44,021 bases of DNA from an uncultured Flavobacteriales bacterium (GTDB lineage: Bacteria; Bacteroidota; Bacteroidia; Flavobacteriales_D; Crocinitomicaceae), in assembly GCA_903945495.1 (NCBI GenBank), contig CAJAVU010000100.1, positions 1 to 44,021 on the forward strand, read 5' to 3'. The notes below the pieces were generated by a model. It was not told the DNA's origin. It ran no database searches and saw only the letters and a program-made list of their open reading frames with translations. Made by a program: the position numbers and the translations under genes. Positions 26,457 through 35,792 of this stretch are shown one piece after another (position 1 is the stretch's first letter; each line of letters starts with the position of its first letter).

Positions 26457-27149
26457 ATGAGAAAATTGATTCCGCTATTTTCTATTGTGGGAATATGGGT
26501 GCTTCCCAGCTGTTATTGCTCCAAAGCAATTCCTTTATCTGAAGGAAGTCACCCAAAATTTCTTCAATCTGCACATTCAACTTTTGTTCGTGAATTGTGT
26601 TTTGGTGGAAACGGCAGTGGAAATGAGATTTCAGCATATTACGGTTTTCCATCTTATCAATTGAAAGATTTGTCGGATCATTATTCATCAGCAGGCTTAA
26701 TAAATGTACAAGGATTAACAAAAGGATTATTCGGTTTTCGATACAATCATTATGTAACGCCGCTCTTTACACGTTTAGCCATTTTGCGCATTGGAATCGA
26801 TTATTCACACTCAAAACAATCTCTTTGTTTTGACGAAACCTCTTCAATCCAAAGTCACTTAAATTTTATTTCAAACCGCTTCATGCTCAACACCTCATTT
26901 TATACATTTGTAACACGCAAAGGGTTTGCAGGCTATATCCAATTACAAGGAGGTGCGAATTTCTTTCAAAAACGGTATGACGGAACGACAAGTGCATTCA
27001 CTTTTACAGATTCATACGCTCCCTCCTACTTCGATTATCAACTTGGCTACGGATTACAGTACTTTCCTATTCAACAGATTTCTTTCTTTGCTGAAGGAGG
27101 ATTTGGAACGGGAGTCTATGCTAAAACAGGAATTGCCTTTTCTTTTTAA
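26457..27149 (+). CDS. Probable outer-membrane beta-barrel protein, unrecognised family
   Basis: 230 residues with a signal sequence ending in L-P-S-C, which could be a lipobox or a plain signal peptide. The body alternates aromatic and polar residues in short strands (L-F-G-F-R-Y-N-H-Y, G-Y-I-Q-L-Q-G-G-A-N-F-F, Y-G-L-Q-Y-F-P) and ends A-F-S-F, the terminal Phe typical of outer-membrane barrels. I do not recognise the family. It sits alone between the M1 peptidase and a T9SS gene. A barrel with about eight strands is an inference. Confidence 0.7.
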   Translation: MRKLIPLFSIVGIWVLPSCYCSKAIPLSEGSHPKFLQSAHSTFVRELCFGGNGSGNEISAYYGFPSYQLKDLSDHYSSAGLINVQGLTKGLFGFRYNHYVTPLFTRLAILRIGIDYSHSKQSLCFDETSSIQSHLNFISNRFMLNTSFYTFVTRKGFAGYIQLQGGANFFQKRYDGTTSAFTFTDSYAPSYFDYQLGYGLQYFPIQQISFFAEGGFGTGVYAKTGIAFSF

Positions 27150-27201
27150 TAGCCTTCCAATATTTAACAATAATTAAACAGTTTAATCCTTGTTGAAACG
27201 G

Positions 27202-27209
27202 TATCTTTG
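27202..27209 (+). promoter_or_regulatory. -7 box for the T9SS gene at 27298
   Basis: TATCTTTG matches the consensus. No -33 TTG sits at the right distance. It implies a leader of about 83 nt that carries a stem-loop. Confidence 0.6.
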
Positions 27210-27213
27210 CAAT

Positions 27214-27255
27214 CGAATTAGTCACCACTCTATGAATTTATAGGCGACTGATTCG
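27214..27255 (+). promoter_or_regulatory. Stem-loop at the start of a leader
   Basis: CGAATTAGTC (27214-27223) pairs over 10 bp (one G-U) with GACTGATTCG (27246-27255). The 22-nt loop contains a three-codon reading frame (ATG at 27232, stop TAG). It would form at the very 5' end of the mRNA. Roles in stability or translation control are possible; I recognise no riboswitch class. Confidence 0.5.
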
Positions 27256-27297
27256 AGATCATGCTAAAACTGCAATTAATTTATTTAACCAAATAAA

Positions 27298-28308
27298 ATG
27301 GCAGTTTTAAAAACAAACGTATTTTTTCTTTTTGCATTCGTTGTGGGATTGAATGTTTCCGCACAGACAGTAACGAATGGTAATTTCAGCAGCGGAGCAA
27401 CAGGTTGGGGATGCAACCCTGAAGCGTATAATCCAGAATCAACTTATGGTGGGACAAGTAATACGAATATCGTAGCCGAAGTCGATCAAGAGGTAGGACT
27501 TTGTCAAACCATTTCTGGTTTTACCGTTGGGTCTTACTATTCGATTTCATTCAAGGCTTCTCGCAGAACAACTTGTGGACCTACTTTTCAATCAGTTAAG
27601 TTGAATATTAACAATGGAGCATTAACGGCCAATATTAGTCGCAATGGTGGTGGATTTAATTGGGGAGTAGAAACATTCTATTTTGTTGCAACAACAACAA
27701 TACACACAATTACTTTTACAAGTAACACAACAGGAACGTGTAATTTAGTGTTTGACAATATCAGTTTAAACTTAATCAGTGCTTTACCAATAGAATTGGT
27801 TGACTTCTCTGCCCTTTTAAAAGATAGTAGAACAGTTGATTTAGCTTGGCAAACTGCTTCAGAAAAAGACAATGATTTTTTCACAATTGAACGTTCAGTT
27901 GATGGTGAAAACTGGGCTGCAATTCAAGAAATTGATGGAGCAGGAAACTCAACGAACTTATTGAATTATGCTACAACAGATGTTGTTTCAGAAAAAGGAA
28001 TTTTCTATTACCGTTTGAAACAGACTGACTTTGATGGCGCTTATACTTATTCTGATATTCGAGCGGTTGTAGTTAATCAGTCATCAAGTAAAATGAGTGT
28101 TTTCCCAAATCCAACGAATGGAAGTTTTACACTTTTGCATTCAGAAGAAATGGAAGCTCCTGCACTTTACACAACTATGGGAAATGAAGCAATCGCATAC
28201 AATGTAATTCCAACGAATGGTGGATTCATTTATGATATATCAACTTTAGTGAATGGCATTTATTTCTTAAAAACTGCAACAAAGACAATCAAAGTTGTAA
28301 AGGACTAA
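27298..28308 (+). CDS. T9SS sorting-domain protein with N-terminal beta-sandwich
   Basis: A 336-residue secreted protein: signal peptide (to about V-S-A-Q), then a carbohydrate-binding-module-like sandwich (about 25-160: N-G-N-F-S-S-G-A-T-G-W and F-D-N-I-S-L). Next comes an adhesive linker domain (L-P-I-E-L-V-D-F-S-A, W-Q-T-A-S-E, F-x-I-E-R-S-x-D-G) and a type A sorting domain (V-F-P-N-P-T-N-G). This is a typical T9SS cargo without a catalytic domain. It could bind polysaccharide or act structurally on the surface. Confidence 0.9.
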   Translation: MAVLKTNVFFLFAFVVGLNVSAQTVTNGNFSSGATGWGCNPEAYNPESTYGGTSNTNIVAEVDQEVGLCQTISGFTVGSYYSISFKASRRTTCGPTFQSVKLNINNGALTANISRNGGGFNWGVETFYFVATTTIHTITFTSNTTGTCNLVFDNISLNLISALPIELVDFSALLKDSRTVDLAWQTASEKDNDFFTIERSVDGENWAAIQEIDGAGNSTNLLNYATTDVVSEKGIFYYRLKQTDFDGAYTYSDIRAVVVNQSSSKMSVFPNPTNGSFTLLHSEEMEAPALYTTMGNEAIAYNVIPTNGGFIYDISTLVNGIYFLKTATKTIKVVKD

Positions 28309-28329
28309 AGAAGTAATTCTAAGCGTATT

Positions 28330-28378
28330 ACCTCATTGTTAATTGTTGAAAAAACGACGTTAGCAATGAGGTTTTTTT
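28330..28378 (+). terminator. Terminator after the T9SS gene
   Basis: ACCTCATTGTTAA (28330-28342) pairs over 13 bp (one G-U) with TTAGCAATGAGGT (28360-28372), ending in seven T. The 17-nt loop can form a small inner stem. Confidence 0.9.
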
Positions 28379-28463
28379 ATGTAATTTAATCTTCAATTCT
28401 AACCAAAATGATGTTGAGTTGTACTCCTGTCTTTTTGGTTGAAGTTTCAATAAAACAGTTCTT

Positions 28464-31400
28464 ATGAAATCAGTTCATTTTTTTAAATTTCCAATCCTAT
28501 TATTATTCGGTCTTTTGTTGATGTCACACGCATGTGATAAGAAAAAAGGTGGCGATGAATACCTATGGGTAGATGAAGTTGTTACGAATGTCGACGATGA
28601 ATACATCAAAATAAATTTCACTGGGGATTACAAAGATCAATGGAAAAAAGTTGATTCATTGGAACAAAAAGGCTTGTATAAATCTGCCCTTGATGAAGTG
28701 ACTAGCATTTTTGAAAAGGCTAAAGCTGTTGAAAACTCTCCTGAGATTGTAAAATCAGTTCTGTATAAATTAAAATTGAGTGATTACTTACGAGAAGAAA
28801 ACATCGTAATGTCGATTACCGAAGTTGATAGTTTAGCAGCTATTTCCAACTTTCCAACCAAGCAAATCCTCTACTCTATTTCTGCTGAGGCTTATACACG
28901 TTTTTACAACCAAAACCGTTGGAAATTTATCAATCGCACCGAAGCAAAAGGAATTGTTTTGAACGATATTCGTACGTGGGATTTAACAACAATCAATCGC
29001 AAAATCAGAGAAAATCATGAATTGTCTTTGACAGAAGTTAATCGTTTGCAAAAAAGTGCATTGTCGGATTACAAAGCGATGTTGAACTATTACGGTGAAT
29101 CAAGCTTACAACGACCAACCTTGTATGATTTCATTGCGCATCGTGCCTTAAATTTCTACCAGAATACTGAACTTTCATTGCCTACGAGTGAAGAACCATT
29201 TGTAATTACAGACAATAAGTATTTTGCGACCAACAAAGAGTTCATGGAAGTTTCCAATCCAACGAACGATTCCATTTCATTGTCAAATGATTGGCAAGCA
29301 TTAAAATTATTGCGCGAATTGACTGCTTTCCATATGAATGACAAAAGTCCGGAAGCATCATTTGATTTGGAGTTAATTCGTTTGGATTTCGTTTTATCAA
29401 AATCATTGAATGACACAAAATCTGCCGCTTATGAAACAGCGTTGAAACGATTGATTGAAACATATTCCTCAAATGCTATTAGTACAGAAGCACAGCATAA
29501 ATTAGCGAGTTTGTTCACGACTCAAGGCAATGAATATTCCATTGAATCACCTGAAAACCGCTGGAAAAAGAAAGAAGCTCATGATATTTGCCAACAAGCT
29601 ATTACCGCTTTCCCGAAATCATATGGAGCTGGTTTGTGTAAAAATTTATTGGAAACAATTGAATTTAAGGATATAGATTTCACAACTGAAAAGGCTTATT
29701 CATCAACTGTTAATAAGCGCGTTTTAGTGTCTTACAAAAATGTGGATGAACTCTATTTCCGAATAGTAAAAACAGATCCTTCGTTCGACAGAACATACAA
29801 TTCCAATCGCGAAGAAGAAATGAAACGTCTATTGAAATTACCAGTTGAATACTCTTGGACATTACAATTACATGAAACAGCAGACTACCAACAACATAAA
29901 ACTGAATTCGTTTTACCTAATTTGGGACTAGGACATTACTCCTTGATTGCTTCAACAAAGGCAGACTTTGCTTTAGATACCAATTCTATTTCCTATAATA
30001 ACTTTTATGTGAGTGACTTGGCTTTCCTGTTTAATTCAAGTTCAACAGAAGCAACAAATACCATTTATGTGACAGATCGTGAAACTGGAACACCAATAAA
30101 AAATGCAACAGTTGAGGTTTTCGCACAGAAATACGATTACAACACGAGCAATTACAACTACACCAAAGAACAAACCTTAACTACGAATGACAAAGGATTG
30201 GCGGAAGTGAAAAACTCAGACAATTATTCGAATCATTTGTTTAAAATCAGTAAAGGAACAGATGTTTATTACGAAAATCAGAATTTGTATTTCTACCGTG
30301 ATGTAAGAGACGAAAAGCCCTATTCAACAACTAATTTCTTTACTGATCGACAAATATATCGCCCTGGTCAAACTGTTTATTTCAAAGGAATTCGCATTCA
30401 GCACAAAGGAAAAGAACATAAAATTGAAGTAGGAAAAACATCTGAAGTAGTTTTCCGCGATGCGAATTATCAAGAAGTCAAAAAGGTCAAATTAACCACG
30501 AATAAATACGGAACCTTCTCTGGTTCTTTCGTAATTCCAGAAACAGGAATGTCAGGACAAATGAGCATTGAAGACGCATATGGAGAAGTTTATTTTTCGG
30601 TTGAAGAATACAAACGTCCGAAATTCGAGGTCGAAATTTCACCATTAACAGGGGTTTATAAATTAAATTCTACGATTAAAGTTGAAGGGAAATCAAAAAC
30701 ATTTTCAGGTGTTGCTTTAGACGGTGCAAAAGTGAATTACAGCATCGCACGTACGACTTCAATTCCTTATTGGATGTATTATTACTATCGAATCAATGCA
30801 AATACCTCTTCCAAAGAAATTAAAAACGGAACCGTTACAACAGACGCCGATGGTAAGTTCGTGATTGACTTTGTGGCAGAAAAAGACCCAACGATTGACA
30901 CGAAGTATTTACCGTATTACAATTACACCATTTCAGTTGATGTTGTTGATATTACTGGAGAAACACATTCAGCAACGAATTACATTTCAGTGGGTGAAAC
31001 TGCTTTGCAATTGGGGATCAATAGCAGTGCAGAAATTGAAGCGCATGACGGAAACATGTTTGAAATCAGCGCAACCAATTTAAATGGTGAAGCTGTTAAT
31101 GCTGCTGGAACCATTAAAGTTCATCGTTTAGAAGACAAAAAACAGCTTTATCGCGCAAGTGCATGGGAGCGTCCGGATGTTGAAGGAATCAGTGAAACAG
31201 GATTCAGAGCGCTGTTCCCTTACGATGCCTTTAAAAAAGATGAATTAACGAAAAAAGGTGCAATTGAATCAACCGTTTTGGATCGTGCGTGGAATACAAA
31301 AACAGCTAAAACAGTTGATTTTGTTGGAATGAACTCATGGCTTCCGGGAGAATACATGATTGAAATTGCAGCAAAAGATTCCTTTGGAGTAGATGTAAAA

Positions 31401-34400
31401 GAAATTCGATATTTCTCACTTTTCGACAAAACAAGTAAGAAAGCATCCAAACGCGAAATCTTTAATGTTGCAATTATAAAACAACATTGTGAACCAGGTG
31501 AAACAGCAGAATTTCTTGTTTCTTCTGCAGATTCGAACATGACCGTGTTGTACGAATTAGAACAAGACGGAAAAATCTTGAAGCGCGAATTCATTCGGTT
31601 ATCAAACGCTCAACAACTTATTTCAATTCCAATTCTTGAAAGTCATCGAGGAAATTTAGATGTGTTCTTCACGAGTTTCAAACATGGTCGTTCGTACACT
31701 GATCGATCTACGATTTATATTCCTTTTTCAAACAAAGAATTATCTTTCGAATTTGAAACCTTCCGTGACAAGCTATTACCGGGTCAGAAAGAAGAATGGA
31801 AAATCAAAATCAAAGGTCCAAAAGGTGAAAAAGTAGCTGCCGAACTTTTAGCCGCGATGTATGATGCTTCACTGGATGAATTCGCTCAAAACTATTATAA
31901 CTTAAGTGTTTTCAATGCGAATTATTCCAATCGTTATTGGTCGAGTTACTCTAACGGTACAGCACAATCGATGGAGTTCGCAAATCACTTTAATTTAACT
32001 TCAAACCGCGCGGATTATCGCAATTACGATGAATTAAACTGGTGGAATTATTATCCTGGCAACTACTATTATTACGAAGGAGTAAATTATGGCGCAACGT
32101 ACTCATTTGAAACAATGGATAGGGAGGAGAATTTTGCTCCGATTGGCCAAAAGAATGAACTGACTTTTACCTCTAATAAAGTTACGCTGTCCTCAACCAA
32201 TTCCGTTTCACAAGGATTTTATGCCAACGCTGATACGATGCGAAAAGATGACCAAAAAGAAAGCGATAAAAATGAAGGTCGTTTAAAACCATTGGAAGAA
32301 AAATCACAAGGTATAGAATTTGCCAATCTCGGAGCTGTAAAAGCACGCACCAACTTGAATGAAACAGCGTTCTTCTTACCACAATTGTCGACCAATGACA
32401 AAGGAGAAGTATTTGTGAAATTCACACTTCCAGAATCATTGACAACATGGTCGTTCATTGGATTAGCGCACACGAAAGATTTAAAAACAGGTTCATTCCA
32501 AAAAGAAGTTGTTGCTCAAAAAGAATTGATGATTACGCCAAATCCACCACGTTTCTTGCGTGAAGGTGATAAAGTGAGATTCACAGCAAAAGTTTCAAGT
32601 TTAGCAGGTAAAGATTTAAAAGGAACAGCTACCTTGCTTCTTTTTGATGCGCAAACAAATCAGCCAATTGATACTGCTTTCAAATTGTCGAATGCTGAAC
32701 GAAGTTTCGACTTAAAAACTGGGCAAAGCAATGTGTTAACATGGGAATTAAACGTACCAGTTGGAATTAGTGCAATCAATTACCGTGTTGTTGCAAAAGC
32801 TGAAAGTCACACAGATGCGGAAGAAAATACCTTACCTATTCTATCAAACCGACTATTAGTAACAGAATCATTGCCATTACCATCAAAAGGAATTGGAACG
32901 AAAGAATTTACCTTTAAAAAATTGGTTGAAAGTGGTTCTTCAACAAGCTTAGATCACCATTCTCTGACATTAGAATACACATCGAATCCAGCGTGGTATG
33001 CAATTCAAGCAATGCCGTACATGATGGAATATCCATATGAATGCGCTGAACAAACATTTACACGCTTCTATTCAAATGCTTTGGCAACAAACATCATGAA
33101 CTCAAGTCCACTAATCAAACAAGTGATTGACAGCTGGAAAAATTCAACGCCTGATGCATTTCTTTCGAACCTTGAGAAAAATCAAGAATTGAAAGCCTTG
33201 TTGTTAAAAGAAACGCCTTGGTTATTGGAAGGTCAAGATGAAACGGCAAGAAAGAAAAAAATCGCCTTGTTGTTCGACTTAGCAAAAATGGACAAAGAAC
33301 TAGATCGCGCAGTGGCTAAATTGGAAAAAATGCAAGTTGCAAATGGCGCTTGGCCTTGGTTCCCTGGAATGCCAGAAAATCGTTACATCACACAACACAT
33401 TATCACTGGAATGGGACATTTAGATCATTTGAACGTGAAAGATGTGCGTGAAAACGAGGCCGTTTGGGACATGGTTTCTAAAGGCGTAAACTATTTGGAT
33501 CATGAAATTTTAGATGATTACAACTACATCGTTGAGCATGATACAAATTATTTGAAAAACAAACATATTAGTGAGGATCACATTCAATACTTGTATGCAC
33601 GTAGCTTCTTCACGGATCTAGCAATGGATGGAATAACAAAAAAAGCATTCGACTATTTCCAACAACAAGCAACAAAGTATTGGACAGATTTCTCGATTTA
33701 CTCTGAAGGAATGATTGCGTTACAAGCGAAACGATTCTCAGACGCTCCTGTTTCAATCGATATAATGAAGTCTATCAAGGAACGCGCAATCAACGACGAC
33801 GAAATGGGCATGTATTGGAAAGACAATGTTCCTGGTTACTACTGGTATCAAGCGCCAATTGAAACGCAAGCCTTATTAATCGAAGCGTTTGATGAAGTTA
33901 CGAAGGACCAAGTTTCCGTTGAAAACATGAAAGTTTGGTTGTTAAAACAAAAGCAAACGACAGATTGGAAAACAACCAAAGCAACGGCTGAAGCTTGTTA
34001 TGCTTTGTTATTGAAAGGAACAGAAATCTTAACGAATACTGAACAAGTTCAAATAAAAGTGAATGGTAAAACGATTGATCCAAAAGCACTTGGTTCAACA
34101 GTTGAAGCTGGTACTGGTTATTTCAAAACATCTTGGCCAGAGGATAAAATCACACCAGAAATGGGGAACATTGAAGTGATTCGTAAAACGGAAGGCGTAA
34201 GTTGGGGAGCAATGTATTGGCAGTATTTTGAAGATATGGACAAAATCACATCTGCTGAAACACCATTGAAATTGAAAAAACAATTGTTCAAAGTGGAGAA
34301 TTCTGCAACAGGTCAAACAATGAACTTGATTACTGATCAAACGAGTTTAAAAGCTGGTGATAAAGTGCGCGTTCGCATCGAATTGCGTAGCGATCGTAAC

Positions 34401-34685
34401 ATGGAATATGTTCACATGAAAGACATGCGCGCTGCTGGTTTGGAACCGTTAAATGTTTTCACGCAATACAAGTATCAAGATGGTTTGGGCTATTACGAAA
34501 GTACGGCTGATGCGGCAACAAATTTCTTCTTCGATTACTTACCGAAAGGAACCTACGTGTTTGAATACGACTTGATAGTGAACTTGGCTGGTGATTTCGC
34601 GAATGGAATTACCACGATTCAATGTATGTATGCACCGGAGTTTACGAGTCATTCTGAGGGAGTGAGGTTGAAGATTGCGGAGTGA
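28464..34685 (+). CDS. Bacterial alpha-2-macroglobulin family protein
   Basis: At 2073 residues this is the largest gene in the window. A hydrophobic leader ends S-H-A-C-D, a loose lipobox, so it is likely a lipoprotein. A helical N-terminal region (about 45-440) is followed by macroglobulin MG-type beta domains (MG2-like, with Y-R-P-G-Q-T-V-Y-F-K-G). The A2M domain (L-P-E-S-L-T-T-W) comes next, then the thioester motif C-A-E-Q (Cys1527-Gln1530) within Y-P-Y-E-C-A-E-Q and a helical thioester domain (W-P-W-F-P-G). Bacterial A2Ms trap invading proteases covalently in the periplasm. The usual partner pbpC is not adjacent. Confidence 0.93.
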   Translation: MKSVHFFKFPILLLFGLLLMSHACDKKKGGDEYLWVDEVVTNVDDEYIKINFTGDYKDQWKKVDSLEQKGLYKSALDEVTSIFEKAKAVENSPEIVKSVLYKLKLSDYLREENIVMSITEVDSLAAISNFPTKQILYSISAEAYTRFYNQNRWKFINRTEAKGIVLNDIRTWDLTTINRKIRENHELSLTEVNRLQKSALSDYKAMLNYYGESSLQRPTLYDFIAHRALNFYQNTELSLPTSEEPFVITDNKYFATNKEFMEVSNPTNDSISLSNDWQALKLLRELTAFHMNDKSPEASFDLELIRLDFVLSKSLNDTKSAAYETALKRLIETYSSNAISTEAQHKLASLFTTQGNEYSIESPENRWKKKEAHDICQQAITAFPKSYGAGLCKNLLETIEFKDIDFTTEKAYSSTVNKRVLVSYKNVDELYFRIVKTDPSFDRTYNSNREEEMKRLLKLPVEYSWTLQLHETADYQQHKTEFVLPNLGLGHYSLIASTKADFALDTNSISYNNFYVSDLAFLFNSSSTEATNTIYVTDRETGTPIKNATVEVFAQKYDYNTSNYNYTKEQTLTTNDKGLAEVKNSDNYSNHLFKISKGTDVYYENQNLYFYRDVRDEKPYSTTNFFTDRQIYRPGQTVYFKGIRIQHKGKEHKIEVGKTSEVVFRDANYQEVKKVKLTTNKYGTFSGSFVIPETGMSGQMSIEDAYGEVYFSVEEYKRPKFEVEISPLTGVYKLNSTIKVEGKSKTFSGVALDGAKVNYSIARTTSIPYWMYYYYRINANTSSKEIKNGTVTTDADGKFVIDFVAEKDPTIDTKYLPYYNYTISVDVVDITGETHSATNYISVGETALQLGINSSAEIEAHDGNMFEISATNLNGEAVNAAGTIKVHRLEDKKQLYRASAWERPDVEGISETGFRALFPYDAFKKDELTKKGAIESTVLDRAWNTKTAKTVDFVGMNSWLPGEYMIEIAAKDSFGVDVKEIRYFSLFDKTSKKASKREIFNVAIIKQHCEPGETAEFLVSSADSNMTVLYELEQDGKILKREFIRLSNAQQLISIPILESHRGNLDVFFTSFKHGRSYTDRSTIYIPFSNKELSFEFETFRDKLLPGQKEEWKIKIKGPKGEKVAAELLAAMYDASLDEFAQNYYNLSVFNANYSNRYWSSYSNGTAQSMEFANHFNLTSNRADYRNYDELNWWNYYPGNYYYYEGVNYGATYSFETMDREENFAPIGQKNELTFTSNKVTLSSTNSVSQGFYANADTMRKDDQKESDKNEGRLKPLEEKSQGIEFANLGAVKARTNLNETAFFLPQLSTNDKGEVFVKFTLPESLTTWSFIGLAHTKDLKTGSFQKEVVAQKELMITPNPPRFLREGDKVRFTAKVSSLAGKDLKGTATLLLFDAQTNQPIDTAFKLSNAERSFDLKTGQSNVLTWELNVPVGISAINYRVVAKAESHTDAEENTLPILSNRLLVTESLPLPSKGIGTKEFTFKKLVESGSSTSLDHHSLTLEYTSNPAWYAIQAMPYMMEYPYECAEQTFTRFYSNALATNIMNSSPLIKQVIDSWKNSTPDAFLSNLEKNQELKALLLKETPWLLEGQDETARKKKIALLFDLAKMDKELDRAVAKLEKMQVANGAWPWFPGMPENRYITQHIITGMGHLDHLNVKDVRENEAVWDMVSKGVNYLDHEILDDYNYIVEHDTNYLKNKHISEDHIQYLYARSFFTDLAMDGITKKAFDYFQQQATKYWTDFSIYSEGMIALQAKRFSDAPVSIDIMKSIKERAINDDEMGMYWKDNVPGYYWYQAPIETQALLIEAFDEVTKDQVSVENMKVWLLKQKQTTDWKTTKATAEACYALLLKGTEILTNTEQVQIKVNGKTIDPKALGSTVEAGTGYFKTSWPEDKITPEMGNIEVIRKTEGVSWGAMYWQYFEDMDKITSAETPLKLKKQLFKVENSATGQTMNLITDQTSLKAGDKVRVRIELRSDRNMEYVHMKDMRAAGLEPLNVFTQYKYQDGLGYYESTADAATNFFFDYLPKGTYVFEYDLIVNLAGDFANGITTIQCMYAPEFTSHSEGVRLKIAE

Positions 34686-34783
34686 TGAGCGAGGAGTGAT
34701 GAACGTTGATCGTAGCGGATTGAAATAGGTGATTGATTAAATGCGGTGCTATAGCCCATTGAAATAGGGAGTTATAAGTAACA
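34680..34783. repeat. Short direct repeats after the alpha-2-macroglobulin gene
   Basis: GAGTGATGA occurs at 34680 and 34694, the first copy overlapping the gene's stop codon. ATTGAAATAGG occurs at 34719-34729 and 34758-34768. These open a 334-nt gap (34686-35019) that also holds the two octamer arrays below. No gene or promoter is recognised in the gap. Confidence 0.7.
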
Positions 34784-34855
34784 TTGTTAACTTGCAAAGT
34801 TGTTAATTTGCAAAGTTGTAATGTTGTAAGGTTGTAAGGTTGCAAAATTGTAATC
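34784..34855. repeat. Tandem octamer array TTGYWANN, nine units
   Basis: Nine contiguous 8-base units all begin TTG: for example TTGTTAAC at 34784, TTGCAAAG at 34792, TTGTAAGG at 34824 and 34832, TTGTAATC at 34848. A partial tenth unit follows. Confidence 0.88.
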
Positions 34856-34933
34856 TTGCTAGAGTTAATATCATTCGTAATATTGAGAATTCGCGAATTT
34901 CCCAAAACAATAAAAGCGTTAAATGTACAAGAG

Positions 34934-34997
34934 TTCATTCTTTCATTCTTTCATTCGTTCATTTCTCTATTCCTTCATTCCACATTTCCTTCATTTA
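34934..34997. repeat. Tandem octamer array TTCATTCN, eight units
   Basis: Eight contiguous 8-base units: TTCATTCT at 34934 and 34942, TTCATTCG at 34950, then more degenerate copies to TTCATTTA at 34990. It ends 22 nt before the DUF1801 gene. Confidence 0.88.
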
Positions 34998-35019
34998 AAA
35001 ATTTCACTAATTTTAACTC

Positions 35020-35412
35020 ATGCTGCAAGACATCCAATCATACAATTCTAAGTTAACACCAGAAGACGAATCCATTTGTTCTAACTTGGCAACCATTATC
35101 GACAGAGGACTAAAACAGGCTGAGTCAAAGATATGGCACGGACATCCTGTTTGGTTTTTGGAAGGCAATCCGATTGTGGGTTACAGTAAACAGAAACCTG
35201 GAATCCGATTGATGTTTTGGAGTGGAGCAGATTTCGAGGAGGACGAATTGAACGTGCGCGCTGGAAAATTCAAAGATGCGTCGAAGTTTTATACAACCGA
35301 AACGGAAATCAAGGAAGAAGAAATCATGCGTTGGTTGCAGAAATCTGAAGCAATTCAATGGGATTACAAAAATATAGTGAAACGAAAAGGTGTTTTGGAA
35401 CGCTTGAAGTAA
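35020..35412 (+). CDS. DUF1801 (YdhG-like) protein
   Basis: 130 residues of one DUF1801 domain, with the typical W-H-G-H-P-V-W-F segment (about 39-46) and I-R-L-M-F-W-S-G. Members have an iron-chaperone-like (YdhG/frataxin-like) fold but no established function here. It is cytoplasmic, with no signal peptide. First of three closely spaced plus-strand genes (gaps of 9 and 8 nt), probably one transcript. No TAnnTTTG box is seen upstream; the octamer arrays occupy that space. Confidence 0.88.
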   Translation: MLQDIQSYNSKLTPEDESICSNLATIIDRGLKQAESKIWHGHPVWFLEGNPIVGYSKQKPGIRLMFWSGADFEEDELNVRAGKFKDASKFYTTETEIKEEEIMRWLQKSEAIQWDYKNIVKRKGVLERLK

Positions 35413-35421
35413 GTTGAACCG

Positions 35422-35784
35422 ATGAATACAACTGACAAACACAACGAACGCATGGCCACGATGACCTTCGCTTCTGTCTACCCACTTTACGTGACGAAAA
35501 TCGAACGAAAAGGCAGAACTGTGGACGAACTTGATCAAGTAATTGAGTGGTTGTGTGGTTTCGACAAACACGCAATTCAGCGACTCATTGACGAAAAAGT
35601 GACCTTCAAGCATTTTTTTGAGCAAGCAACTTTGCATCCCAATGCTCACCTCATCAAAGGAATGATTTGTGGCTACCGCATTGAAGACATTGAAAACAAA
35701 CTAACGCAGCAAGTGCGCTATTTGGATAAACTTGTAGATGAACTCGCGAAAGGCCGAAAGATGGAGAAAGTTATTAGAAACTAA
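35422..35784 (+). CDS. DUF2200 protein
   Basis: A 120-residue cytoplasmic protein covering the whole DUF2200 family: F-A-S-V-Y-P-L-Y-V-x-K-I-E-R-K-G-R near the start, then V-I-E-W-L and F-x-x-A, with a G-x-R-I-E-D-I-E-N segment at about residue 85. The function of the family is unknown. It is 9 nt after the DUF1801 gene. Both are small single-domain proteins often found as scattered accessory genes. Confidence 0.88.
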   Translation: MNTTDKHNERMATMTFASVYPLYVTKIERKGRTVDELDQVIEWLCGFDKHAIQRLIDEKVTFKHFFEQATLHPNAHLIKGMICGYRIEDIENKLTQQVRYLDKLVDELAKGRKMEKVIRN

Positions 35785-35792
35785 ATCAGTAA

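Noticed and set aside
20597-34685. Cell-surface gene cluster as one operon or secretion system locus
   Set aside because: Strong terminators and separate promoters divide the genes, and no T9SS machinery gene (por/gld/spr) is present.
34642-34938. Minus-strand open frame of 98 codons overlapping the end of the A2M gene
   Set aside because: It reads through the octamer array (L-T-T-L-Q repeats) and opposes a strongly supported gene.
35125-35649. 174-codon minus-strand open frame
   Set aside because: It lies antisense to the well-supported DUF1801 and DUF2200 genes and resembles no family.
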